Source: Chenopodium formosanum (lineage: Eukaryota > Streptophyta > Magnoliopsida > Caryophyllales > Amaranthaceae). From it: a stretch of DNA of 64,000 nucleotides. This document shows, in pieces, positions 1-13,200 of the stretch. How positions within the stretch are numbered: the stretch's first letter is position 1; each line of letters opens with the position of its first letter. Made by a program: the position numbers and the translations under genes. Where the stretch lies: positions 8,499,001 through 8,563,000 of the forward strand of contig CM044876.1 in the NCBI GenBank assembly GCA_024500155.1, given 5' to 3'. The notes under the pieces are model-generated. The model searched no databases. It saw nothing but the letters and a program-made list of their open reading frames with translations, and had not been told where the DNA came from.

Positions 1-800
1 AGTTCATATAATTAAAAATCATGTGAATTGAACGCATCCTTAAACTATATTATAGTATTGTATGTTAAAAGATATACTTGAACCAAAAATGCATTGTCGC
101 TTACATATTATAGTATTAATTCATTCTGTAATAATTATCTTAATGTGGACATGTTATTAATTATTACTCCGTATTTAACATCTATCTTTACTTAGGGTCT
201 GTTCTCTTCAGCTTACTTTCATTTCAGTTCAACTCTAATCAGTTCCTAATTTCCTTCTCTCATAAATATTCAATTCAGTTCAGTTTAGCTCCAATAAGTT
301 CTATTCATTTCAGTAAATCAGAACAGACCCTTAAACTAAGAAATAACTTAACCTACATACAAACCGACTGGAAGCTTGGTGTAACAAATGTACGCCAACT
401 TAGACAAGAATTGAATAATGAGAATTAGATTTTCCCAAGTTTAATTAATTAAATTATTGCATGGTAGAAGACACTTTCAAGTAGAATTTGTTATATACAA
501 CTAGGTGTACGTACCATGCACTCAACTAACCTAAAGTTAGTTTTTACTCTTCATTTGATAATTAAATGAAAAACAATCATCAAAATGAGAACAAAATACT
601 CATAGATATACGGTATACCTGAGTGCATATAATAACCTCTTACCTTCAAGTGAGAGATATCTTGTTTGATATATATATGGACCAATCAAATTTAGCGGGG
701 GAAGACAAGAATGACAATTTTCATGTGAATCGCTTGTGAAGTCATGCTAACTATCAACGAATTTGTAATTGGCGGTGGATGACAATGAAAGTATCAGATT
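1..800. repeat. Segmental duplicate, left copy (partner at 14400-15060)
   Basis: Several blocks in this stretch recur in the same order and orientation near 14400-15060. Examples are the segment around 60-110 (TTGAACCAAAAATGCATTG) against 14449-14470, the block around 335-500 with GCATGGTAGAAGACACTTTC against 14650-14810, and the block at 695-730 around AAGACAAGAATGA against 14935-14955. No coding sequence is visible. The stretch lies 3' of the first bHLH gene, and the partner lies 5' of the second, so it looks like flanking DNA of an old tandem duplication. Confidence 0.6.
195..330. mobile_element. Tourist-like MITE, CAGTT-rich
   Basis: The ends are GGGTCTGTTC and GAACAGACCC, an inverted pair flanked by TTA on both sides (192-194 and 331-333). 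The interior is made of CAGTT/CAATT pentamer runs. A TTA target duplication with these ends suits a PIF/Harbinger (Tourist) MITE. This is the reference copy for about a dozen relatives in the window. Confidence 0.75.
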
Positions 801-1793
801 TTGTCTCTCTATTCACCAAAAAAAATTAGTTTTTTTTTATTAGCTCATCACTCAGCCAACTAGGAAATAAATGAACAACATTTGGCTCATCACCTCCGCC
901 TTTACCTTCACCTTCACCCAGCCGCCACCACTAGCCACTCACCCCAATCCGACACCCCCACCAGACCCACGACCTTCCCTCTCTCTCTCCTTTGACCCAC
1001 GACCCTCCCTTTTCTCTCTCCTTTAACCCACATGATGGTCGGAGAAGGAAAGGTCAAAGAAGAAAAGATCGAGGTTTGGGGTTCGGGGTCGTAGGGTTCA
1101 GGGTGCGCGGTGGTCAATTTCAGGGGGTTTTTGGGCACACGGTGGTCGTGTTTATTAATAGTTAGTTAAAACTAACTAGCTATTTATAAAATAAGGTTAC
1201 TTATTGGAATAAATTTTTATTAAGGTCATTTTGTAAATAAAAAAAAAAAAAAAATGAGGGTTAACATTTTAGTGTTATAGATGCTAAGGGTTACCATTGA
1301 GAATTTTTCTTTATTTTTTCAGGTCTATTAATATATTACAAGCAATTCAATTAAACAGATACACATATATTTTCTTTTTTGAGGGACAGATACACATATA
1401 TATAAATGCTTAATATATATATCCACTGTAATACTATTCTTAAATTTACAAAACACTTATGAATTAGTAAAGCTTACATAGCATAAAATACTACAGTACT
1501 ATTTTACAATTAATTACTACACACATGCATATAAAACAAAAGCAAAAATATTGACAATGATGTGCAACAAATTGCACCCCATGTTACTGTTGTGGTACGG
1601 TATAAGTATAACATTACATCCGTATGTAGGTATAGCTTAGCTAGCTTAGTATTTGTGTATTCTTAGCCTTAGCTTGTTAAGGTTTAAACCTCGTGTAGCT
1701 TAGTGTTTCTTGACCGAGACACAAGATCGATTCCAAACATTTCAATTACAATTGACGATTATATTCCATTAAAATCCACATCAGTTTGTTGTA
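801..1793. other. Intergenic, with a pyrimidine/purine-rich block
   Basis: At about 895-1140 a C/T-rich stretch of CTCTCTCTCC and GACCCACGACC repeats passes into a G-rich stretch. A 74-codon open frame on the minus strand there is compositional and has no domain. The rest is AT-rich with no supported gene. The segment reaches the stop codon of the first bHLH gene. Confidence 0.5.
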
Positions 1794-4700
1794 TCAAAAT
1801 TTATGGCACCGATCTGTATACTTGTACATTGCAGGCGACATCATAACTGGCATATATGTTGAAGCATATTGAATCTGATGGAGCCTCCTCTTTTCATTCC
1901 ATTCCAACATCATCTATGTCAAAATAATGTACTTATTAGCTAGCTAGCCTTAACATAATTGAACGGCATTATCACCTCGTGACAGTTATAGTAAGAGTAG
2001 TAGGAATTTGATTTTGGCACATCAAAATTGATTTTGGCACATCAAAATTGATTTTAGCACAACTCTACGTGAGAGCATGATTTTCTGTACTCTTCTCTAT
2101 AGTCTTCTCACTTAAGGGTATGCCAAAATCAATTAGTGGTGTATCAAAATCAATTTATGTAAAAGTAGCGCGCATTCTTAGAAAAATGCACAAAAGGCTG
2201 ATGATAAATTTAGGGGCACGAGGAGTAATGAGTTTATAGTATACAAGGTAAGAAACACACGCAATGCATAGATGTGTGTGCTATAAGAAACCTATTAGGT
2301 TCTATTAATAGTAGTGTGTGCAAATTTAAAAACAATTTTTAAAGATGAACAATGTACTGTATATAAGATATATGGAAGATATCTCATTATAGGGTTTTTA
2401 CTCCGTATGAACAAAGAGTAATGTGGTTATATGATAATATCTTTAAGAACTAAACTGAATATTTTACGAGAGAAGCAAATTATGAACTAAACTGAACTGA
2501 AAATAAGCAAAAGAGAACATGTCCTAATTACCTATCAAACTTTATTCTTGAAGACAAAGTTGCATTGCCCATGACACATGAATAATGTTATCTTTATAAG
2601 CTAGCTACCAGGCCACGGAGTATGAATTACCTGATCATTTTGGAGTTTTAAGGATTTGATGTACTCAATTGCATCATCAAGGACGGATACGTGGTGTTTC
2701 TGCAACATTGTATGTAGCAATTAGCAACGTTATTTATTTAATTAACCTTGATTTTCATCATTAAAATTAATACATCTTGGAGTAATGTTATGTAGTACTT
2801 ATACATCAAAATAATAACTTTTTGAGAATAAATATATGTATAAAAAGCTGACACTGTAATTAGTGTGATGGACAACACATGAGTAAATTTCTTTTTAAAC
2901 TATTGTAGCACAACGTGAGAGATTAGATTTTCTTTTTATACTATTGTAGCACAACGTGAGAGATTAGATTCTACTCCGTATCTATCTAATTTTTTAATGC
3001 AACTAAAATAATTAATCCCCTCATTTCTTAATCATTATCTTTATATTAAGAAACGAGGGGATTAATTATTCACAAACTTTTAAATAAAACGGATGTTCAG
3101 TAAATTACTGAACATCCGTTATAAAGTGACAATAAAATGTGCAAAAGTTACACTTAAACGCACAAAAGTTACCCTGACATATATAAGATTTATTTATGCT
3201 TTATTGATCAATTTGACAAAAGTGACACTAAATTTGACAAAAGTGACACTAAATCTGACAAAAGTGTACCCGATGTACAGTAAATTACTGAAAATCGGGT
3301 GTATACAAAAGGTTTCCCTAATTATTTTAGTTGCATTAAAATATTAGATAGATATTATTCAAAGTTGATGATTTATTTATTTCTGGATGTAAATGAGGGG
3401 ATTAATATCAATTTTGGGATGACTCAAGATTTGGGATCATATATGTCTCGTCTACATCCTTTATCCTAGTGCTCTCTTCATTTACATATATACCAAAAAA
3501 AAAAATCTCATATAACAAGAATTTCCCTAGTATGTTTTTTTTATTAATACTTTATTAAAATTAATAAATCTTGAAAAATCAAAATTTTGCAACTTTTTGA
3601 GATGGTTGAGAAATATTAAATTCCATCTTATGGGGTACATTAAAAATTTATTATACAAACAATATATATTCACAAGAGCGAAGGGTCAAATGTAGGTAAC
3701 ATAAAAATTGGATAATGTAGTATAACCGGTTGATCAAGATTCAAGAGGCTTTTAGTATGAGACTAACTTACAAGTTACAATAACAAGATCGAGTTTACAA
3801 GAATTTACCTTATGAGAATGAGGAATTAGATTCTGCAGATCATGTAATATGTCACCAATTCGCCTCTGTCTTTTAATACGATTCTGGAAATTATAGACAA
3901 AAGACATTCTTCAAAAAAAATAATAAAAAAAAGGAAAAAAAAAAGACAAAGTTATATTATCCATGACTTGATAAGAATATTACTACCATAATATTAAATT
4001 TTTTATTGGTTGATTTTTTAAATTTATTTTTTATGTGAAAATTAATTATAATTGTTTTTCTTATTTTTGAATTTTTTTAATCTTTTATATTTTCGAGTTA
4101 ATTTATGAATTGTTTTTTAGTTTTAGTCATAATAAAAACTGAATCTCGTAAATTAATTAAGAAAATTATTTTTAAAAATTCAAAAATTATTTCAAAATTA
4201 ATAAATAAATTTTAAAATTAGAAAAATAATGTATAACTAATTTTGATATTAAAAAAATTAATTAAAATAAGTCAATAAAAAATTAGTATAATACCATTTT
4301 TAGTGATTGATTTTTTATGTCAAAATTAATAATTATTAAGATCTCAAAATTTCCTCAAAAAAAAAGAAAAAAAGAACAAAAAAAAACAAAAAACAAAAAA
4401 ACATATAAAAAAAAATCATTTATTTTCTTAAAGGAACCTCATTTTTGCCAAATAAATTAAATAAAGAGAGATGCAACCATGATAATGATAAATAAAAAAA
4501 ATAATAATAACCACATATATACATGCACTAGGAAAAGTTCTTAGTATTTATTATTTTAAAAAAAAAAGAAAGAAAAAAAGTTCTAATTATATTATACAGA
4601 ATATTGAACAATATAAATGTAATAATTCATAACTAAGCAACAACTAACTTAACAAAATGTAATCACATATAAGTCCGAGTAAGCATGTCTACTCAATTGG

Positions 4701-5642
4701 ATCCTTTTTAGATTTAGTGTCACAAAATCTAAGGACGGTGTCTTTCTTTATATTACTTTATTTTTGAGGAAAATCTAGGGCTAGGATAGTGGCTAACACG
4801 TAATAATTTTTAATTTACCTAATATAAAATTTGATTTTTTTTAATAATTAAGAAAAAAATATATGATTAACTTTGCATGGTTCTCTCACCTTAAACACCT
4901 TCCTAGTAGCACCATGATCTCCGTTATTTGAACATGTTCGTTTGTGCTTCATAAGCTCTTTTCCATTAGATTTGTCACCGTCAGCCCTTTCTAATATTAC
5001 ACCCTACACCAAAAAGTATTAACCCGAAATTGATGATATTAAAGAAATAAATTAAGATATTAAAATTATCAACTATGTGTACTTCACATTTGACTTTTTA
5101 TAATAGAATGCATGTTGAACATTAATCAATTGATCTATATAGTTCAATAAAAAAATACATATAATAGTATGCTTTATTAAATATTATTGCATAAGATCAA
5201 ATTTTAAACTCTTAACTTTTCATTAAATACCTTTTTCTTTTTTAATTTTCTTTGAATGGACACAAAATCTATTTCATCATGCTTAAAATATAAGAAAACA
5301 ATTACCTCATTTCGCAAATGAATATAAGAAAACTATTACCTCATTTCGCAAATACATCCCATGCTTAGGATGATGATCGTTATGAGATGGTAACGATGTA
5401 TCAATTTCAAGCTTTGAGTAACCTTGGAAATGATTATTATCGGACAATGGATGGTCTTCATCATTAATTACACTTTTTTGCTTAAAATCAGAAATAAGTT
5501 GAAGATTATCATCAATGTGCTCAACATCTAAGTTTGGTAAAGCAATTTCTAAATTAGTGGAAGGAGTATTGATAGTTTTAGTAGAATTTGTTGAAATACT
5601 ACTAGAAGCCCTAATGCATGTTACTTTTTTCTTACTATTCAT
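1794..5642 (-). CDS. PIF-like atypical bHLH transcription factor, copy A (five exons)
   Basis: Predicted nuclear bHLH regulator of about 226 aa. Exons on the minus strand are 5642-5340, 5003-4890, 3883-3809, 2699-2631 and 1913-1794. All junctions are AG/GT and phase 0, giving 101+38+25+23+39 codons. Exon 3 encodes the basic region/helix 1, ending LQNLIPHSHK. Exon 4 encodes helix 2 (VLDDAIEYIKSLKLQ), which is close to phytochrome-interacting-factor bHLHs. The final exon is short and Met/Tyr rich. At the positions of the conserved H-E-R DNA contacts the sequence has no His, Arg in place of Glu, and Gln in place of the last Arg, so E-box binding is doubtful. It may act as an HLH partner. The N-terminal exon is Ser/Thr/Asp rich, and no clear APB motif is seen. 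It is paralogous to copy B at 9172-13317. Exon borders are inferred; the helix exons are the surest part. Confidence 0.68.
2004..2153. mobile_element. MITE in the last intron of bHLH copy A
   Basis: Inverted ends read TTGATTTTGGCAC and GCCAAAATCAATT. The left end is triplicated in tandem (TTGATTTTGGCACATCAAAA units). A relative sits in the first intron of the paralogue at 12222-12306, with the same GTGAGAGCA core. Confidence 0.55.
2980..3353. mobile_element. About 370-bp TIR element inside a bHLH-A intron
   Basis: Terminal inverted repeats of roughly 35 bp: ATGCAACTAAAATAATTA near 2997-3014 against TAATTATTTTAGTTGCAT near 3319-3336, continuing to ATCTATCTAAT/ATTAGATAGAT. Inside are a hairpin with 23-bp arms (about 3012-3070) and repeated TGACAAAAGTGACACTAAAT units. 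The 84-codon open frame here is not a gene. The interior is related to the insert at 51795-52047. Confidence 0.6.
3985..4295. repeat. AT-rich inverted repeat in a bHLH-A intron
   Basis: ATTAAATTTTTTATTGGTTGA near 3992 is mirrored by CAATAAAAAATTAGTAT near 4274, with self-complementary AT-rich arms. It is probably a degenerate MITE with no coding content. Confidence 0.4.
5292..5356 (-). repeat. Tandemly duplicated splice-donor segment
   Basis: A unit of about 35 bp holding TTACCTCATTTCGCAAAT occurs twice in direct repeat. The copies give two candidate GT donors (5339-5338 and a second about 35 bp downstream in the transcript). The first donor keeps exon 2 in phase 0. Use of the second would add residues and meet an in-frame stop in the duplicated part. 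Confidence 0.6.
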
Positions 5643-5985
5643 GTTTATTTAATTTGTATTGATAAAAACAGAATCCTAATAACTACGTTGTACTTTATAG
5701 ACATATACACCTTACAAGTTAATATAATCCAAAATATGCGTCACTTATTTCTAATAGCCAATGTCATCAAATTTAAACTATTAATATAATTTTTTTCAAA
5801 GTTGAATAAGTTAGTGTTATAAGAAATAAAATATTGAGTGGTACTTGTAGGCACTACAACAACAAATAGTTGGACAGAAGCTTAAGTTGTTGGCTAATAA
5901 GCTAGAGTAATAGGAAAACCGAAAACCCAACACACCAAGCAAAGCGAAAAGTTCTACAAATTAGATATCAAATGAATGATCAAGT
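5643..5985. other. Upstream region of bHLH copy A
   Basis: On the minus strand a CTATAAAGTA box (5691-5700) sits about 50 bp before the ATG at 5642 and is a possible TATA element. Nothing else is recognisable. Confidence 0.35.
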
Positions 5986-6228
5986 CGCTCATAGTTCACT
6001 AGAACGTATGTTGCCCATACGGATAAAAGAAGGCTAACGAGTAATTAGCAAGTAAAACTTGACTAGGAGAACTTGTGCGTTGGTCCTTCAAAAGCCATAC
6101 AAATTGTACTCGTAGTTCACTAGAACGTATGTTGCCTATTCGGGTAATAGAAGGCTAACGAGTCGTAATGAGCAAGTAAAACTAGACTAGAAGAACTTGT
6201 GCTTCGGTCCTTCAAAAGCCATACAAAC
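5986..6228. repeat. Two-copy tandem repeat, unit about 120 bp
   Basis: The block from GTAGTTCACTAGAACGTATG-like sequence to CCTTCAAAAGCCATACAAA occurs at about 5986-6105 and again at about 6108-6228, with scattered differences. It is non-coding. Confidence 0.7.
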
Positions 6229-6635
6229 TCGTTTTGTATAAATTCGATAATAACACTGCACTTACGGAGTACATTGTACATACTCCGTAGATGATATAAG
6301 TACGTTTTTTTTTTTCCTTTTCCTGAAAGAAATACTCCGTAGGCTAAATGGATGACTGGTATAATATTATCTAATATAATTGTCTTTTATTATCGACCTA
6401 GTCTTCTATCTAACTCAACTTTACCTACATTTACGAGAGAACCCCAATTTGTCACATTGATAAATTAAATTCGCTTATTAAGTTTCTAAATCGTAAATAA
6501 ATCGACAAAATTGTCCAATTAACATGACATCTTCGTATTTAATAGTGGGCCATTATTCAATAAAAAGTTGTTGATTTATTTACCATTCTAATTATAGTGA
6601 TAAACTTGTATTTTCACAACATTAAATTAGGCCTT

Positions 6636-6905
6636 ATTCACTTCACCTTATTTTTAACGAACTAAAATTATTTTAATGAATTGAAATAATTTTTGATAAA
6701 CTGAAATAATTTTTACTAAACTAAAAATTAATTTTACTGAATTGAAATTATTTTTACTGATTCTCATCCATTTTTCTTCTTTAAAATTGCTGTTTTTTAC
6801 AAAACTTGAATTATTTTTGCTAAAAAGAAATTATTTTTATTGAACTGAAATTATTTTAATCTAATACGGAGTATTACTTTTGTAAGATAAATTGAACAGG
6901 GTCTT
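6636..6905. mobile_element. MITE, CACTTCACCTTATTTTTA family
   Basis: It starts CTTATTCACTTCACCTTA and ends with GAACAGGGTC-type sequence. The interior repeats TGAATTGAAATAATTTTTA units. Related copies lie at 49145-49352 and 61888-62072 (inside the intron of the last P450). Confidence 0.5.
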
Positions 6906-8482
6906 ACAAACAAACTAATCAAATTGATTAAAGTATCAAATAGTCAAATGGCCTTGATTAGATTGGAGGAGCTCAGAGTTTCTATCAAATGGCTGATGGT
7001 ATCACCAAGCACATTCTTTCTCTGTTTTTTTTTAATTATTGCACCTAGGGGTTGGGTACAAATAGAAAAAAGTAAGAGAGAAAGGTAAAAATATATAATT
7101 GCCCATGTGACATATTGATAAAGTAAAAAGTAAGTGTGAAAAAGCAAGAGTATGTTGGCTATTTGTAGTGTGAACGCAAATAAATTTTTCCTAAAGAATA
7201 AATGGTGCAATATTTGTGAAACTTCCTAAAATGAAGACAAATTATGCAATAATAAAAGAACGGAATATTTTTTTTTTTTTTTTTTGAATTCCTGTTATGT
7301 TACGCGAAATTGTGAATTTTAAAGATTACTAGATGATAATGAGATGATAAAGATTGCCATCTAGAGTACTTTTTGATCTTTTAACTTACTTTGAATCTAT
7401 TTATTTAAGATCTGAAATAATTGTATTTGAACGTGATATAATATCAAACTTGAAATATAGATACGGTATGTGTCTTTCCATATCCGATGTTGTATATTCT
7501 AATTTATTTGAACTTATGGTCTTCTTATTATGTTGACTCTTAATACTATATTAAAGAATCAAATCAACTAAAAACTTAAACTGGTTATTACAGCTTAAAT
7601 TAATTAATATAGAATGTATTCTATTAGAACAATCGAATGTGTCTAAACTTATTTGACTTTATTTTATGTCTAAACTTATTTGAACATATTTTGTTCAAAT
7701 TAATTATAATTAGCTCGAGAAAACACAAACTAAAAGAGTGTTTAAAACCAATTACATCATATGTTATGCATGTATTATTTCCTTTGTTTTAAACAAAATA
7801 AATTAAATTAATTATGACATAATGTGTTTAAAAAATTGATTATATAAACTAATCAAACAATGTGTAATACTTGATCTAACTATTGTTTATCACTATACAT
7901 TATGGAGCAAACTAATACTTGTAAATGATCATTACTTAGAATTCAAACGTTTACCATTCTTTTAAAGTTAATTTGATGACTTAACGTCTGACGACATCTA
8001 CTTTTCCTTAGGAGTTGCAATTTCAATCTTTTTTTTTTTAAGTTTCAGATAAGGTTAAGCAAACTTGCAATAGACAATAGTACAATATAGATCTCTCTAG
8101 CAACTATTCAACTTTAATTCAACCAAAAAAAATAAGGTACGTGTTAAAAAAAAACAAAACAAAATGAAAGTATATTATGAAACAAACATAATAGAAGTAT
8201 TTTATTCCCTAAAAAAATATAAATAAATAAATATAAATAAAAAATTAGAAGGATTTTATCTTATGAAACAAATATGACAAGCTGACAACCTTGCCTCAAA
8301 AAAAAAAATAAAATAAAATAAAACATGGCAACATTCATGCAGTTCGCACATGGACTTGGGCCCAGTTAAAAGACGACCAAGGCGACGCACGTGGGCCTTA
8401 TCTTATACCGTATACGAGAAGATGAGTAGAAACTTTTAATATCATCCTTTTACATAGGATTCAAAAGAAAGAAAAGGATACA

Positions 8483-8524
<42 letters not shown>

Positions 8525-8815
8525 AGGAAAGGAGATACAAGGTAATATAAGGAAGTATAAATATTCAACTAAATTCTTAAGATGAATCTTTGCATCAAAT
8601 TGAATTGCTATTAAGGGACTAATATGAATTTCAAAAAAATACTTCTAAAATAATCAAATTTAACAGCCAAATCTATCAAAGTTAATTATACGGAAAATAA
8701 ACCAATATTGGCTGATTGGCCCATAATTTCTGCTTATGTTGTTGACCTAAGCAAGCAAGTTAAAGCCCAAAAAACATAAACTCGTGATTTCATAAATACA
8801 TTATACATACTTTGT
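6906..8815. other. AT-rich intergenic stretch without a supported gene
   Basis: It contains simple-sequence tracts (T-runs at about 7268-7285 and 8485-8523) and short open frames without homology or splice context. Nothing else was recognised. Confidence 0.5.
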
Positions 8816-8816
8816 A

Positions 8817-8907
8817 CTCCCACCGTCCCTAAATTACATTTCTCTTTCTAGCATTAATTCCTCACGTAATAGAGAGAAAGAGGAATGTAATTTAGGGACG
8901 GAGGGAG
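8817..8907. mobile_element. Stowaway MITE
   Basis: A 91-bp near-perfect hairpin. It begins CTCCCACCGTCCCTAAATTA and ends TAATTTAGGGACGGAGGGAG, with TA on both sides. It is typical of Tc1/mariner-derived Stowaway elements. Confidence 0.85.
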
Positions 8908-9171
8908 TATATTTTATTATTTTTTTCTTTGACAGAATACATACTACATATATTACAACCCTTGCATTACAAAAATGATACCAAGCTAAATACCTTACTA
9001 TGATTACAGGCTTCTAGGCACAACTACAAAATATTTTTTTACATAAATATATATGATTATATAGTTGAGAGAAGTAAACTCACTTTAATACATGTGGTAT
9101 ATATTACAAACTACAACTTATGTACAATGTGGTGTTTAAGCAGGCTAAATGTGCCATCTAGTTGCCGATGG

Positions 9172-10178
9172 CTAAAAGTGAGGCGCTTGATTAAAAGAAG
9201 AGGATGGGCTGGATTGCGATTGAGGAGGCGTAAAGGGCAATACAACGGATGTAGGTGGTGACATGATAGGAGTGGTGTTAAATGGTAGACGGTACAATAT
9301 TGGTGCGAATGGAACCTGACCATGAGACATCGGTTGGATTTGAACACCACCACCAAAACCGCCGTGTCCAAGTATAGGATTAAGTGTTGGATATCCGGTT
9401 TGATTGGTTACTTGAGGCCCGCAAAGCCATGGTCCGGATCCAATTCCATGGAACATCCTAGGAGCCCATGGCTGCGTCATCATTTGGGTTGCATATGGAG
9501 CTTGAAACTGGCCTTGTTCACTTCTTAATCTTGAAAACGCCTGCATTTTGTAAGTCCAATTGTTATAAACTCATACATGCATGTAATATATATTCAATAT
9601 TCAAATAATGTTCTATATCTTATAAGTTATAGCTTTACATATGAGGTAGTAGTTGACGTAGGGCCTGTTCTCATTGACTGAACTCAGCTGAACTGAACTG
9701 AACTGAATATTTTATAAGAGAAGGATATTAAGAGCTGAACTGAACTAAACTAAATTGAATTTCAACGTATGAGAACAGGCCTGTAATTAGTTGACAATCA
9801 CATATATAAGTCCAATACAAATTAGTGAATATAAAAGTACTAAGACGTAAGTATTTATGTACATCAATTTGGAGTTTCAAGGATTTTATGTAGTCAATGG
9901 CACGCTCGAGGATGAACGCATGATTCCCCTACAACATTACGCCACAAAAACTCATAAATATATGCATAATAATACGAGTAGAAGCATATATCTATGTCAT
10001 GAATTCATGATGATATGCATACACTTGATTACCTTGCCGCAATGGGGAATTAACTGCTGAATGGCTTTTATGTTTACATTGATGCGCTCCCTTCTTTGTC
10101 TGTTCCCGCTTCGTTTCTGTGCACGTTTCTATGGACGTACAATTGGCATGAACAATTATGAGAACTCATCAATAATGT

Positions 10179-10262
<84 letters not shown>

Positions 10263-13200
10263 GTACATTCATTCATCCCTTAAAAGAAAAAAAATAAATA
10301 AAGTACTCCCTCTATTTTTTTTAAAATGATCATTAATATATTTAATTGTCTATTAGTAATAATTGTAATAAAATTATATTATGAAACTAGACATTAGGAC
10401 TAATCTGAGGATATATTATATAATAACATTTTTTTCATTTTAAGAGGTGAAAAACTTAAGTCGGTCATGATATGTGAATAGTGTAAAAGTCAAAGTGATG
10501 CATTAAAAAAAACGGAGGGAGTACATTCATTCGTATGGTGAATGATTATATATGTTTTATTGTCTCGTTTTAACATTGCATGTTACACACCAAGCATAGC
10601 TTGTTCTAGTAGTAAGGTTTACATTTGACAATTGAGGCCGTGGGATTGAACCTCCTACAAGATCGAGGTACTTTGGGGTGGGGATTCCCTTACTCTTTCC
10701 CCACTCCCAAAATACCTAAGTTATCCCACTAATCCAGAGCGAAAAAACATGTGAGAGGTTCTAGTCAGTTAGGGTCCTTCTCCTTACCAATTAACCCAAA
10801 AAAAAAAAATTAAAAAAAAAAAACAAAACATTGCATGTTACACAATTACTTACGTGCACTTAGGTTTTTCTTGACAAACTTATATCCACACCCTAACTTT
10901 TTTTTTTGGTGTTCCACCCGGTTCACCCTTTGGGCTAATCCGGATTCGGGGATCAGTTCTAGGTGGTTAGGTTTCAGTCCCTTCTCAATTGTTGTCGCGG
11001 GAGATTGAAAACAGATCCTCCCTACCAAGTGTAGTCCCAATCACCACTACACCAACATCCAATTAGTATATCGACACCCTAACTAAGTGTGAATCAAATC
11101 CAAATAAAATTTTACGTCTGTATATAACCTTGGATCTATAGTTATGTACAACGAATGAATCATGGGACTAACCAATATATAGATTAGTTTTACGTCAGTA
11201 TTATAAGAACACACAATAACATCAATGTATCAGCATGTTGCCATGTATGAATAAGCAAGTGAAGATTGAAGATTGCGATAAACTTGTTGTAAATATAGAA
11301 GAAATCTATAGTAATAGTATAAAGAAAAATAAGTAAGACCGAAAAATTGATCTCACAAAACAAAGGAACAAATGGTGTGTCGTGATGCAAATCACTGACT
11401 TGAAAACGAAATTCCGGCGCAACCACGGTGCTCAATCGGCACGTTCCCTAAGGTTAACACACCTCTTCCACACAAAGGCACTTTTGGGTGGAAGGTTGGA
11501 GCCAAGTATCTTATGCCCAAAGAGAGTTGTGTTTTAGCTATTGTGTTTAATTGTGTTTTTCAAGTGTTCAAAAAATCAGAAAATCATTCTCTAATTTATA
11601 ATAGAGATTGAGGTAGATGAAAAGATCATGGAGGAATATTCTTGAACAAGGAGAATAAAATCAGAAATATTATGGTGATTAAAACACCATAATCAACCCC
11701 CTTAAATGTGAGTTATTAGAAATAAACCAAGAAGAGGAATCCAAGGGAGTCCGTTGGATTCCAACGGACTGATACGCACCCGATCGGGCATAGCTCGCCC
11801 GATCGGGCGAACATCCAGCCAATTTTCAAGTTCCTCTCGGGCCCGATCGGGCGGCGGAACTTCAATTTTTACGACTCTTCTCGCGCCCGATCGGGCGGGT
11901 CTCGGGCGCCCGATCGGGCGCCCATATCTGACCCTTTGAATTTCCTTTCTTTATTTCCAACAAAACTCACTTTTAATAAATCTTGCTTATGATGAGGATT
12001 GTCCCTATGCTCAGGTTCCACCAGAATAGGCTGCTTTCCTCTAGAATTCTCTATTGCTTTATCATCCACATTTTTTATTTCTGCTTCCTGCTATATGGGA
12101 GATGGTTTTATCAGAAGATACATACTTAAAAATGCACCCAAGTGCATTTTTTGATCTTACATTGATTTAAGTGAGTAAAAATATCATATAATGAGCAAAT
12201 TAAAGTATACCCTTGTTCTCGGGAATTGATTTTGGCACACTTCCTATGTGAGAGCACACTTTTTTCTATGTTCTTCTCAAATAGGGGTGTGCCAAAATCA
12301 ATTTCCTTGTGCTCTTGATAGAAGATTTGAATTAGGAATGTCATTAGTACATTGAAAATGTAACTAGCTATCAAGCTCGTCAATAAAAATAAAATCATGT
12401 TACGCATACATTTAAGTAATTGGGACAAAACTTGAAACTTTTTTGTTTGAGGAAGGACAAAACTTGAAACTAGATATAATTGGTATGCTGGCGGCAATCT
12501 GTAGGATTTGTTCGTGACGTGAACAACATCAATTCTTGTAAAGAGTATACTGATAATAAAATAAAAAAATTAAAAAAAAAAAATTGATACATAGTATACT
12601 TTTTTTTTTTTTTTTTTTTTTTTTTTGAGAAGATACATAGTATACTTTTAAATATAGTATTAAGAATGTTTAAAAAAAATAAAAAAAAATATAGTATTAA
12701 GAACTTAATTTTGCAAAATTTCAGCAGAGATATTAGTTAATTTTCATAGAGTATGATTGAGGACAATGAGGTAATAAGTTACTTGTATGGAGATGAAAGT
12801 ACTTTCTTAATCCACGCTTAATTAATATTACCATGCAGTACTGAATTCATAGCAATCTAGAAAAAAGGTTATTCTTGTTTCTATCAAAAAAAAAAAAAAA
12901 GGTTATTTAATCAATATTTATTAAAGACTACATTTATTATCATTATTGGTATTAGACATATAATTTCTGTTTAATCGTACGTAATACTCCGAATTTAGTA
13001 CTCAATCTACATACGATCCTAGCTAAGCATGCATGCAGACTAACCTCATGAGGAAGTGTATGAATGAGTGTGGGACCACACCCCTCTTGAAAAAAGTCAT
13101 ATTCTATCTTATGGATGAGTGTATGTTCGGGTGTTGGTAATACAGTTTCGGGTTTGGGTTTGGGTTCAGGTTGTGGTGGGGGAAGATATTGGTCAATATC

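Noticed and set aside
3093..3347. 84-codon open frame
   Set aside because: It reads the tandem units of a TIR element.
10061..10268. Open frames on both strands with Tyr-Ile repeats
   Set aside because: Produced by the (AT)n microsatellite, although the first codons overlap the real bHLH exon in the wrong frame.
11754..12069. Pro/Arg/Gly-rich open frames on both strands
   Set aside because: Most of it is the GCCCGATCGGGC palindrome block. Only 11971-12087 is kept, as a probable bHLH-B exon.
12126..12497. 123-codon hydrophobic open frame
   Set aside because: It runs through a MITE and T-rich intron DNA; no domain.
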